The notes below the pieces were generated by a model that was given only the letters and a program-made list of their open reading frames with translations, did not search any database and was not told where the DNA came from. From Silanimonas sp. (lineage in GTDB: Bacteria; Pseudomonadota; Gammaproteobacteria; Xanthomonadales; Xanthomonadaceae), in assembly GCA_018334015.1 (NCBI GenBank), contig JAGXTI010000031.1:1-64000 (forward strand): 64,000 bases of DNA, in the 5' to 3' direction. Shown in pieces: positions 9,342-16,539 of the stretch; positions within the stretch are counted from its first letter, which is position 1, and each line of letters begins with the position of its first letter. The translations under genes and the position numbers were made by a program.

Positions 9342-9839
9342 CGTGCCAGTCAGAGTGGGCGCGCCTGTCACAGTAAGGGCCTTGCGTACCTCCTGGCAGA
9401 GCTCGCGGAATCCGTCGTCGTAAGCACGGCTCTGGGTAAGATGGTAGAACCCATCGTCGACCAACAGCGTCCGCAACGAGTGGCGGACCATCTTTAGACC
9501 CTGCTTAGAATGAAAGCCATTAATCACCCCTAGATAGTCCATGTAGATCGCGTTCAGCACCATCAAGGAGATCCAGTTCTTCTTCCTCTCCGCCGGAGTC
9601 AGCGCCTCGCTGCCGGGCGCCAAGACAGAATCGGCGATCTTCAGGAGTTCGTCGTCCTGCACCACGACCGAATCGATAGAAATCCACATGGTCCGGACCG
9701 CATGGATGAAATCCAGCGTCTCCCGCCGACGCTGCGCGTTGCGGATGCGAAGCGGGATGGCAATGCTCGCCACGAGCGCCAACACGGCGATCATTGTCTG
9801 GGCGACTACGCTGATCAGTTGAAGGGTGCTTTCTTCCAT
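9327..9839 (-). CDS. Hypothetical single-pass membrane protein
   Basis: 170 residues, not recognised. One N-terminal membrane helix (SVVAQTMIAVLALVASIAIP) is followed by a basic RIRNAQRRRE stop-transfer and a soluble, mostly helical domain with Trp, Tyr and Phe residues. The layout resembles small membrane-anchored proteins of the DUF4760 type, but I cannot assign it. A GAGGA site lies a few nt before the ATG. The base composition is noticeably less GC-rich than that of the flanking genes. It sits downstream of folB-folK in the same direction (45-bp gap) and may be an added gene at the end of that operon. Confidence 0.7.
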   Translation of the reverse strand: MEESTLQLISVVAQTMIAVLALVASIAIPLRIRNAQRRRETLDFIHAVRTMWISIDSVVVQDDELLKIADSVLAPGSEALTPAERKKNWISLMVLNAIYMDYLGVINGFHSKQGLKMVRHSLRTLLVDDGFYHLTQSRAYDDGFRELCQEVRKALTVTGAPTLTGTLGVQ

Positions 9840-9884
9840 GGGTTCCTCAGGTAAGTGATGGATCTGCCGTCCTCGCCCCCAGGG

Positions 9885-10307
9885 TCAGGGTGATGGAGGG
9901 ATGCCCTCGACGACCATGACGCCTGCGGCTTGCAGGAGCGTGGACACGTAAGTCTTGGCGAGGTCTGCCTTGCTTCGCGCCGGACAGGTCAGTTGCCAGC
10001 CACCAGCAACACCCAAGGCCAGCACATCGATGTCCATGGCAACGCGGTCAGACTGGCTTCGGTCCCGGCCCAGCGCGGCCTCGATCGCCTTCAACGCTGT
10101 ATCCAAAGTAGACAGGTCCGCTACATCTGTGCATAGGACCACCAAGCCATTGCAGTAAGCCGGCGAACCCGGCGGCTCCGCGACGGTAGTGATCGGCTTC
10201 ACGAGCACCCGTACCTCTCCAAGAGTCTTCAATCGCGAGACGGCTTTGCACAGCTGCATCTGACCATCTACATTCGAACCGAGCACCAGCAACCAGTTGG
10301 TCATCAT
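9885..10307 (-). CDS. folK: Divergent HPPK (FolK-like 6-hydroxymethyl-dihydropterin pyrophosphokinase)
   Basis: 140 residues, shorter than the usual 155-165. The FolK pattern is visible but worn: WLLVLGSNVDG at the start (for LGSNLG), GSPAYCNGLVVLCT (for FLNAVV.v.T), LKAIEAALGRDRSQ (for l..iE..lGR.R) and VAMDIDVLALG (for R.lDlDlll.g), which keeps the Asp-x-Asp Mg2+ pair. It would transfer pyrophosphate from ATP to hydroxymethyl-dihydropterin. It lies 9 bp after folB. The weak match means activity or substrate may have shifted; two adjacent ATGs (10307, 10304) are possible starts. Confidence 0.72.
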   Translation of the reverse strand: MMTNWLLVLGSNVDGQMQLCKAVSRLKTLGEVRVLVKPITTVAEPPGSPAYCNGLVVLCTDVADLSTLDTALKAIEAALGRDRSQSDRVAMDIDVLALGVAGGWQLTCPARSKADLAKTYVSTLLQAAGVMVVEGIPPSP

Positions 10308-10316
10308 CCGTGCAGC

Positions 10317-10670
10317 CTAGGCGAAGTGACGCTCGATCCGCACGCCGACGTTGGCGGCGAAGTCCACCGCCGCAGGTTTCCACAAGGTCAGGCGCACCCG
10401 TCGGACACCGAACTCCCGGTGCAGCAGGCTCGCACAGGCCTCTGCCAAGGATTCAATCAGTTCGAAGGTGGTGCCCGCCGCGAACTCGCGCAGACGGCGC
10501 CCCACGGCATCGTAGTCCAGAGTGTCGGCGATTCGGTCGCTGCTGGCTGGAATCCGGTTGTCAAAACCCAGCTCGAGATCGAGCCAGAGTTCGCGAGCTG
10601 CCTGACGTTCAAAGGGATGGATGCCGATCACGCAGTTAAGCACGAGCCGCTCGATCAAGACCAAATCCAT
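10317..10670 (-). CDS. folB: Dihydroneopterin aldolase
   Basis: 117 residues, the standard FolB length. Landmarks are VLNCVIGIHPFERQAARELWLDL (x-G-x-x-x-x-E-R), TLDYDAVGRRLRE, FELIESLAEACA (catalytic-region Glu and Glu-Ser-Leu-Ala) and VRLTLWKPAAV (the conserved Lys-Pro). It converts dihydroneopterin to hydroxymethyl-dihydropterin and glycolaldehyde, the step just before FolK. A GAGGGA motif precedes the ATG. It is first of a folB-folK pair, 66 bp after the stop of tsaD on the same strand. Confidence 0.93.
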   Translation of the reverse strand: MDLVLIERLVLNCVIGIHPFERQAARELWLDLELGFDNRIPASSDRIADTLDYDAVGRRLREFAAGTTFELIESLAEACASLLHREFGVRRVRLTLWKPAAVDFAANVGVRIERHFA

Positions 10671-10736
10671 CGTCCGCAGTCCCTCGGGGGTGGCGCCTCG
10701 AATGGCGGCGCTTCTGCCGAGAGGACTCTAGCGCGA

Positions 10737-11801
10737 TCAGGCCACTGGTGGTGGCACCAGTGTGGAAACAGCGTCGAGCGTGGCCATGTCCCAGCGCGGC
10801 TGCACGCGGAACTCGAGGTCACGCTGCCCGGCGGCCAGCCGGGTCGCGCCGGCGAAAGCGATCATCGCGCCGTTGTCGGTGCAGAACTCGAGACGGGGGA
10901 AGCTCACCGAGACCCGGCGCCTTGACGCCAGCGCCGCCAGCCGGGCCCGGAGCTGGCGGTTCGCGCCCACCCCGCCGGCCACCACCAGCGCCTTCATGCC
11001 GGTCTCTCGGAGCGCCCGCTCGCACTTGAGCGCCAGGGTCTCGGTCACCGCGTCCTCGAAGCCCAACGCCAGGTCGGCCTTGGTGAGCTCGCTCTGGTCG
11101 CTCGCCTTCCAGGCCAGCAGCACCTGGGTCTTCAGGCCGCTGAAGCTGAAATCGAGGCCGGGACGGTCGGTCATCGGCCGGGCGAACGTGAAGCGGCTCT
11201 CCCGGCGCCCCGCGGCCTCGGCGCTGGTGCGGCCGGCGAGCGCGAGCGCGGCCAGCTGCGGCCCGCCCGGGTAGGGCAGGCCCAGCATCTTGGCGGTCTT
11301 GTCGAAGGCCTCGCCGGCGGCATCGTCGAGCGTCTCGCCGAGCAGGGTGTAGCGGCCGATGCCCTCGACCGCCACCAGTTGCGTGTGCCCGCCCGAGACC
11401 AGCAGGCAGACGAAGGGCGGCGGCGCGGCATCCGGCTCCAGCAGGGGCGAGAGCAGGTGGCCTTCCATGTGGTGGACGCCGATGCTGGGCCGGTCCAGCG
11501 CCCAGGCCAGGGCCCGGCCGGTGGCCGCGCCGACCAGCAGGGCACCGATCAGGCCGGGGCCGGCGGTGTAGGCCACGCCATCGAGATCGCGCGGCACCAG
11601 CCCCGCCTCGGCCAGGGTCTGCCGGATCAGCGGCAGCAGCTTGCGGACATGGTCGCGGCTGGCGAGCTCGGGCACCACGCCGCCGTACTCGGCGTGCAGG
11701 GCGATCTGGCTGTAGAGCGCATGGGCGCGCAGGCCACGGGCGGTGTCGTAGACCGCCACGCCGGTTTCATCGCAGGAGGTTTCGAGGCCGAGGACGATCA
11801 T
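10737..11801 (-). CDS. tsaD: tRNA N6-threonylcarbamoyladenosine transferase TsaD
   Basis: 354 residues from the ATG at 11801. It starts with the family signature [19 protein letters not shown] and carries the metal-binding [12 protein letters not shown] (two His), [33 protein letters not shown] and the C-terminal [12 protein letters not shown] with [13 protein letters not shown]. It transfers the threonylcarbamoyl group to A37 of ANN-decoding tRNAs together with TsaB and TsaE. It is divergent from rpsU, the common arrangement in this group. The longer frame upstream is antisense to the rpsU leader. Confidence 0.97.
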   Translation of the reverse strand: MIVLGLETSCDETGVAVYDTARGLRAHALYSQIALHAEYGGVVPELASRDHVRKLLPLIRQTLAEAGLVPRDLDGVAYTAGPGLIGALLVGAATGRALAWALDRPSIGVHHMEGHLLSPLLEPDAAPPPFVCLLVSGGHTQLVAVEGIGRYTLLGETLDDAAGEAFDKTAKMLGLPYPGGPQLAALALAGRTSAEAAGRRESRFTFARPMTDRPGLDFSFSGLKTQVLLAWKASDQSELTKADLALGFEDAVTETLALKCERALRETGMKALVVAGGVGANRQLRARLAALASRRRVSVSFPRLEFCTDNGAMIAFAGATRLAAGQRDLEFRVQPRWDMATLDAVSTLVPPPVA

Positions 11802-11835
11802 GGGAGCCCGTGCTGAACGAGGCCCGGGGGCGACT

Positions 11836-11871
11836 TGCACGGCCCCGGAAAGCCCGCGTATCATACGCGGC
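11836..11871 (+). promoter_or_regulatory. rpsU promoter inside a 17-bp palindrome
   Basis: TTGCAC at 11836-11841, an 18-nt spacer and TATCAT at 11860-11865 form a plausible sigma-70 promoter for rpsU. The -10 is the centre of a perfect palindrome, CCGCGTATCATACGCGG (11855-11871), so TATGAT reads on the other strand towards tsaD. This may be a shared bidirectional promoter, although no good -35 was found for the tsaD side. Confidence 0.5.
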
Positions 11872-11913
11872 TCACCCGGAGCACCGGGTATTTTTGTCGA
11901 TCCGAGAAGCCCT

Positions 11914-12129
11914 ATGCCCAACGTCAAAGTCCGCGAGAACGAGCCGTTCGAGTTCGCTCTGCGCCGCTTCAAGCGCACCTGCGAGAAGGCCGGCGTTCTT
12001 GCCGAGACGCGCAAGCGCGAGTTCTACGAGAAGCCGACGCAGGAGCGCAAGCGCAAGGCGGCCGCCGCCGTGAAGCGCCAGCTCCGCCGCTCCTCGCGCG
12101 ACGTCACCAAGCGCCAGCGCCTCTACTGA
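11914..12129 (+). CDS. rpsU: 30S ribosomal protein S21
   Basis: 71 residues, full length, highly basic: [20 protein letters not shown] at the start and [14 protein letters not shown] at the end, as in gammaproteobacterial S21. It helps mRNA base-pair with the 16S rRNA 3' end during initiation. The ATG at 11914 is chosen by homology; upstream in-frame codons precede the promoter. A strong terminator follows the gene. In related bacteria rpsU heads the rpsU-dnaG-rpoD macromolecular synthesis operon; here a toxin-antitoxin pair and yqeY lie between rpsU and dnaG. Confidence 0.97.
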   Translation: MPNVKVRENEPFEFALRRFKRTCEKAGVLAETRKREFYEKPTQERKRKAAAAVKRQLRRSSRDVTKRQRLY

Positions 12130-12148
12130 GCGCGGCGCCTGCCGCAAC

Positions 12149-12187
12149 AAGCCGGCCCGCCCGAAGGCGTTGCCGGCTTTTTGTTTT
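12149..12187 (+). terminator. Rho-independent terminator after rpsU
   Basis: AAGCCGGC (12149-12156) pairs with GCCGGCTT (12172-12179) across a 15-nt loop and is followed by a T-rich tail (TTTTTGTTTTT). It should end most rpsU transcripts before the toxin-antitoxin genes. Confidence 0.8.
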
Positions 12188-12249
12188 TCGGTGGCAAGGT
12201 CTGGCTGCCGTGCTTGCGGACCAAACTAGACCCGACTAAGATCGACCCC

Positions 12250-12486
12250 ATGGAAACGATCAACATCCATGAAGCCAAGACGCATCTCTCGCGCATTGTC
12301 GAGCAGGTGGCCGCCGGCAGGGACGTGCTGATCGCCAAAGCCGGCAAACCGATGGTGAAGATGGTCCCCATCGCGACTGGAAAGACCGTGATCCGTTTCG
12401 GTGTGCTCAAGGGGACGATCCGCGTGCCGGAGGATTTCGACGCGCCGCTGCCCGAGAACGTGCTCGCCAACTTCGGGGGCGGCTGA
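12250..12486 (+). CDS. Phd/YefM-type antitoxin of a type II toxin-antitoxin pair
   Basis: 78 residues beginning METINIHEAKTHLSRIVEQV, the standard start of prevent-host-death family antitoxins, with GRDVLIAKAGKPMVKMVPI completing the DNA-binding N-terminal fold. The C-terminal part (VPEDFDAPLPENVLANFGGG) matches the toxin-neutralising tail found with PIN-domain partners. It overlaps the toxin gene by one base (TGATG), so translation is coupled. Such antitoxins repress their own operon; a TAGACCCGACTAAGATC stretch just upstream is a possible promoter/operator. Confidence 0.92.
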   Translation: METINIHEAKTHLSRIVEQVAAGRDVLIAKAGKPMVKMVPIATGKTVIRFGVLKGTIRVPEDFDAPLPENVLANFGGG

Positions 12487-12863
12487 TGCGCCTGCTGCTC
12501 GACACGCATGTCGCGCTCTGGGCCATCACCGACAGCAAACGCCTGAAGAAGGCAACGCGAACCATGATGACCGACGCAAGCGAGGTGTATGTCTCGGCCG
12601 TGTCCATCTGGGAAGTGGCGATCAAGCGCAGTCTGGGCAGGATCGACTTCGATGCCTCGACCTTCGCAGCCGGCGTGCGCGACAGCGGCTTTGTGTCGCT
12701 TCCGATCACCGACGCGCACGCTGCCGGCGTGCAGGCCCTGCCGATGCACCATGCCGACCCCTTCGATCGGCTGCTGATCGCGCAGGCGATCCACGAGCCG
12801 CTGCGACTCCTCACCGCGGATGCGCTGCTTGAACCCTACAGCGAGCTCGTCGTCCGCGTCTGA
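12486..12863 (+). CDS. PIN-domain ribonuclease toxin (VapC-like)
   Basis: 125 residues with the PIN-domain acidic residues in order: LLLDTHVALWAI (first Asp), SAVSIWEVAIKRSLGR (the conserved Glu), HADPFDRLLIAQA (Asp-Pro-Phe-Asp-Arg) and LLTADALLEPY (last Asp). This is the sll0205-like VapC subgroup that pairs with Phd-type antitoxins. It is expected to cleave RNA with Mg2+ when free of antitoxin. The pair sits between the rpsU terminator and yqeY, inside an otherwise conserved housekeeping block, which suggests a later insertion. Confidence 0.93.
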   Translation: MRLLLDTHVALWAITDSKRLKKATRTMMTDASEVYVSAVSIWEVAIKRSLGRIDFDASTFAAGVRDSGFVSLPITDAHAAGVQALPMHHADPFDRLLIAQAIHEPLRLLTADALLEPYSELVVRV

Positions 12864-12964
12864 GCAGCACCGGGGCGGCCAACGCCGCCATGGACAACGA
12901 ACAACCTCAGCCAAGGGTGTCGCGCCCAGCGCCCGCCCCCCACCGCAGCCAGCGAGAACCCGCC

Positions 12965-13414
12965 ATGTCCCTCAAGCAGCAGCTCACCGACGACATGAAA
13001 ACCGCGATGAAGGCCGGCGAGAAGGATCGCCTCGGCGTCATCCGGCTCATCCAGGCCGCCATCAAGCAGCGTGAGGTGGACGAGCGCATCACGCTCGACG
13101 ACGCCGCCGTGCTGGCCGTGCTGGAGAAAATGCTCAAGCAGCGCAAGGATTCGGTCGCGCAGTACGAGGCCGCCGCCCGCGCCGACCTCGCTGGCATCGA
13201 GAAAGCCGAAATGGCCATCATCCAGGCCTACCTGCCGGCCCAGCTCTCCGTGGCCGAGATCGAGGCCGCGATCCAGGCCGCGGTCGCCGAAGCCGGGGCC
13301 GGCAGCGGTCCGGCCGCGATCGGCAAGGTCATGGCCCTGCTCAAGCCGCGTCTTGCCGGCCGCGCCGACATGGGCCTCGTCTCGCAGCGCCTGAAGGCCG
13401 TGCTCGCCGGCTGA
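12965..13414 (+). CDS. GatB/YqeY domain protein
   Basis: 149 residues, full length for the stand-alone YqeY family: MSLKQQLTDDMKTAMKAGEKDRLGVIR, VLAVLEKMLKQRKDS, AQYEAAARADLAGIEKAEMAII and QAYLPAQLS. The domain is shared with the tail of amidotransferase subunit GatB, where it contacts tRNA; the function of the free protein is not established. It is usually placed between rpsU and dnaG, as here. The start is the ATG at 12965; a longer in-frame extension from 12890 looks like low-complexity leader. Confidence 0.92.
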   Translation: MSLKQQLTDDMKTAMKAGEKDRLGVIRLIQAAIKQREVDERITLDDAAVLAVLEKMLKQRKDSVAQYEAAARADLAGIEKAEMAIIQAYLPAQLSVAEIEAAIQAAVAEAGAGSGPAAIGKVMALLKPRLAGRADMGLVSQRLKAVLAG

Positions 13415-13441
13415 CCGGCAGCGGCCGTAAGCTTGAGCCGA

Positions 13442-15262
13442 ATGGGCCGCATCCCCGACCGCTTCATCGACGAACTGCTGGCTCGCACCGACATCGTCGA
13501 GCTGGTCGGCAGCCGGCTGCCGCTCAAACGCAAGGGCCGGGAATACACCGCCTGCTGCCCCTTCCACGACGAACGCACGCCCTCGTTCTACGTCAGCCCG
13601 AGCAAGCAGTTCTACCACTGCTTCGGCTGCGGCGCGCACGGCACGGCGATCCGCTTCCTGATGGAGTACGACCGCCTCGATTTTGTCGATGCCGTCGAGG
13701 ATCTGGCCAAGCGCCTCGGCCTCGAAGTACCACGCGAAGCCGGCGGCCCCGAGCCGCCGCGCGAGGGCCAGGAGCTCTACGCCGTGCTCGAGGCGGCGCA
13801 GCAGTTCTTCCGCCGTGAATTGGCCGGTAACGCCACTGCCCGCGCCTACCTCGAACGGCGCGGGCTCGACGCCGCCACCGGAGAGACCTTCGGTATCGGC
13901 TGGGCACCCGAGGGCTGGAGCGGTCTGCTCGATGCCCTGGGCCGCGGCGATTCCCGCCGCATCGAGCTGCTCGACAAAGCCGGCCTGCTCTCGACGAACG
14001 ACAGCGGCCGCAGCTACGACAAGTTCCGCGGCCGGGTGATGTTCCCGATCCACGACCGCCGCGGCCGGGCGATCGCCTTCGGCGGCCGTGTCATCGGCAA
14101 GGACGAGGGCCCGAAGTACCTCAATTCGCCGGAGACCGCGCTGTTCCACAAGGGTCGCGAGCTCTACGGCCTCTGGCACGCCCGCCAGGCGCACAGCAAG
14201 CTGTCGCGGCTGATCGTGGTCGAGGGCTACATGGACGTGGTCTCGCTGTGGCAGTCCGGCATCACCCAGGCCGTGGCCACGCTCGGCACCGCCACCACGC
14301 CGGAACACGCCGAGCTGCTGTTCCGCAACAGCGCCGACGTCTACTTCTGCTTCGACGGCGATGCCGCCGGCCGGCGCGCCGCCTGGAAGGCGCTGGAATC
14401 GGTGCTGCCGCGCATGGGCGATGGCCGCCAGGCTTTCTTTTTGTTCCTGCCCGAGGGCGAGGACCCCGACAGCCTGGTCCGGGCGCACGGCGGCGCCGGC
14501 TTCGAGGCCGCGCTGGGCGAGGCCCTGCCGCTCAGCGAGTTCCTGTTCCGCCAACTGGCCGAGGACAGCGATCTGGGCAGCGCCGACGGCAAGGCCCGGC
14601 TCGCCGAACGCGCCAAGGCCCTGATCGAACGCCTGCCCGAGGGCGAATTCCGCGACCGCATGGAGGCCTTGCGGGTGCAGCGCACGGCGGTCGGCTTCCA
14701 TGCCAGCGCCCGGCTCGGCGACTACACCCGCGAACTGGTGCAACTCGGCGAGCGCGTGCAGCAGGACGCCTACGCCTTGGCCAAGGGCCGGGTGCCGGAC
14801 GGTTACCTGGTCGAAGGGCCGCGCCGGCGCGGCCTCTCGGCGCCGCGCCCAAGCGGAGGCGAGCCGCGCCGCAGCCTGGTGCGCACCGCCATCGCCCTGC
14901 TGCTGGCGCAGCCCGATCTCGCCGACGAGGCCGGCCCGGCCCTGCCCTGGATCGAAACCCTGGAGCAGCCCGGTGTGCCCCTGCTGGTGGAGCTGCTGCG
15001 GGCCATCGGCGAGCGCCGACCACCCAACACCGGGGCGCTGCTGGAAGCCTTCGCCGGGCACCCGCAGGCCGAGGCCCTGCGCAAGCTGGCCACCCTGGCG
15101 CTGCACGGCGACGCGGCCGCGCTGGCCGCCGATTTCCGCGGTGCACTGCGGCAATTGCGCCGGCAGGCGATCCACCAGCGGCTCGACTGGTTGAAGGCGC
15201 AGCCGCAGCTGGACGAGGCCGGCCGCGCCGAGTTGCGCGCCCTGCTCACCGACCGCGACTGA
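13442..15262 (+). CDS. dnaG: DNA primase
   Basis: 606 residues. The zinc-binding CHC2 domain is at the start (CCPFHDERTPSFYVSPSKQF followed by YHCFGCG). The catalytic core has KFRGRVMFPIHDRRGRAIAFGGR, the TOPRIM Glu in IVVEGYMDVVSL and the acidic FCFDGDAAGRRAAWKAL. The C-terminal helical domain that binds DnaB helicase follows (about residues 440-606). It synthesises RNA primers at the replication fork. The ATG at 13442 is preferred to an in-frame TTG at 13433. It is 28 bp after yqeY; rpoD, the usual next gene, is absent, and pdxH is convergent. Confidence 0.97.
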   Translation: MGRIPDRFIDELLARTDIVELVGSRLPLKRKGREYTACCPFHDERTPSFYVSPSKQFYHCFGCGAHGTAIRFLMEYDRLDFVDAVEDLAKRLGLEVPREAGGPEPPREGQELYAVLEAAQQFFRRELAGNATARAYLERRGLDAATGETFGIGWAPEGWSGLLDALGRGDSRRIELLDKAGLLSTNDSGRSYDKFRGRVMFPIHDRRGRAIAFGGRVIGKDEGPKYLNSPETALFHKGRELYGLWHARQAHSKLSRLIVVEGYMDVVSLWQSGITQAVATLGTATTPEHAELLFRNSADVYFCFDGDAAGRRAAWKALESVLPRMGDGRQAFFLFLPEGEDPDSLVRAHGGAGFEAALGEALPLSEFLFRQLAEDSDLGSADGKARLAERAKALIERLPEGEFRDRMEALRVQRTAVGFHASARLGDYTRELVQLGERVQQDAYALAKGRVPDGYLVEGPRRRGLSAPRPSGGEPRRSLVRTAIALLLAQPDLADEAGPALPWIETLEQPGVPLLVELLRAIGERRPPNTGALLEAFAGHPQAEALRKLATLALHGDAAALAADFRGALRQLRRQAIHQRLDWLKAQPQLDEAGRAELRALLTDRD

Positions 15263-15283
15263 AGCGACGGCGGTGGCGCCGGT

Positions 15284-15928
15284 TCAGGGGTAGAGCATCC
15301 GCCGGCTCCACCGGCCGTCGATGCGGGCGTAACGCTGGCGCTCGTGCAGGCGGAAGCCGGCCCCGTACCAGAACTCGATCATCTCCGGCCGCACCCGGAA
15401 GCCCGACCAGTGCGGTGGACGTGGCACCGGGCCGCCCTCGAACTTGGCGCGGAAGGCCTCGATCCGCGCCTCGAAGGTCTCGCGCGCGTCAAGGGTCTGC
15501 GACTGCAGGGAAGCCCAGGCGCCGATCTGGCTCTCGCGATGGCGGCTCTCGAAGTAGGCATCGGCCTCGGCCGCACTGACCGGCTCGACCACACCCTCGA
15601 CCCGCACCTGCACCTGCTGGCGCAGCATCTTCCAGAGGAACAGCAGGGCGGCCTGCGGGTTGGCGGCGAGTTGCCGGCCTTTGCGCGAATCGAAGTTGGT
15701 GTAGAACACGAAACCACGGGCATCGACCTGCTTGAGCAGCACCGCGCGCACCGAGGGCCGGCCTTCGGCGTCGGCGGTGGCCAGGCTCATCGCCGTGGGG
15801 TCGGGCTCGCCGGCCGCGCCGGCCTCCTCGAGCAGTGCCTGAAAGGTGGCCAGGGCTTCGGCGTACAAGGGGTCGTGGGTGGTATCGGCGGGTTGCACGC
15901 GGCGGCTCCAAGGCAGGCTGGCCGCCAT
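15284..15928 (-). CDS. pdxH: Pyridoxine/pyridoxamine 5'-phosphate oxidase
   Basis: 214 residues from the ATG at 15928; a TTG at 15967 would add 13. Family residues are present: [27 protein letters not shown] (FMN contacts), [42 protein letters not shown] and the C-terminal [22 protein letters not shown] with the conserved Arg-Leu-His and final Leu-x-Pro. It uses FMN and O2 to make pyridoxal 5'-phosphate, the last step of de novo and salvage B6 synthesis. Its stop lies 21 bp beyond the dnaG stop on the opposite strand. Confidence 0.95.
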   Translation of the reverse strand: MAASLPWSRRVQPADTTHDPLYAEALATFQALLEEAGAAGEPDPTAMSLATADAEGRPSVRAVLLKQVDARGFVFYTNFDSRKGRQLAANPQAALLFLWKMLRQQVQVRVEGVVEPVSAAEADAYFESRHRESQIGAWASLQSQTLDARETFEARIEAFRAKFEGGPVPRPPHWSGFRVRPEMIEFWYGAGFRLHERQRYARIDGRWSRRMLYP

Positions 15929-16050
15929 TGTCGCCGCTGCTGGAGCGGCTTGCTTGCGGCTGATCAAGGCCCCTCACACCGGCTGCACCCGGACGAGGCG
16001 CGGGGACCGGCATCGGGCTCGGCGATAATGCGCCGCCCACGGAGAACGCC

Positions 16051-16539
16051 ATGCCCTACACCCCGATCATCGGCACGCTCGGCTACGTGCTCTCGCCCGA
16101 CGGCCGCCAGGTGCTGATGGTGCACCGCAATGCGCGGCCCGAGGACCAGCACCTCGGCAAGTACAACGGCCTCGGCGGCAAGCTGGAGGCCGACGAGGAC
16201 GTCGCCGCCGGCATGGTCCGCGAGATCCGCGAGGAAGCCGGCCTCACGGTGACGGCGATGGAACTGCGCGGCACGGTCAGCTGGCCCGGCTTTGGCAAGC
16301 AGGGCGAGGACTGGCTGGGTTTCGTGTTCCTGATCACCGCCTTCGAGGGCGAACCGCCACCGGCCAACGCCGAGGGCGAACTGGCCTGGGTGCCGCTGAC
16401 GCGGCTGATGGAGTTGCCGATGTGGGAGGGCGACCGCCATTTCCTGCCGCTGGTGTTCGACGGCGACCGCCGGCCCTTCCACGGGCTCATGCCCTACCGC
16501 GATGGCCGGATGCTGGGCTGGTCCTGCTCGCGGTTCTGA
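16051..16539 (+). CDS. NUDIX hydrolase, MutT/8-oxo-dGTPase-like
   Basis: 162 residues. The Nudix box is perfect: GGKLEADEDVAAGMVREIRE then EAGL (G-x5-E-x7-R-E-x-x-E-E-x-G). The N-terminal TLGYVLSPDGRQVLMVHRNA and the later FGKQGEDWLGFVFL are typical of MTH1/8-oxo-dGTP diphosphatase-like members that clean oxidised nucleotides, but the substrate is not determined by the motif. A GGAG site lies just before the ATG. The 3' end overlaps the convergent BNR-repeat gene by 46 bp. Confidence 0.9.
   Translation: MPYTPIIGTLGYVLSPDGRQVLMVHRNARPEDQHLGKYNGLGGKLEADEDVAAGMVREIREEAGLTVTAMELRGTVSWPGFGKQGEDWLGFVFLITAFEGEPPPANAEGELAWVPLTRLMELPMWEGDRHFLPLVFDGDRRPFHGLMPYRDGRMLGWSCSRF

Noticed and set aside
12836-15175. 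779-codon minus-strand frame opposite dnaG
   Set aside because: Antisense shadow of yqeY and dnaG, which have clear family motifs.
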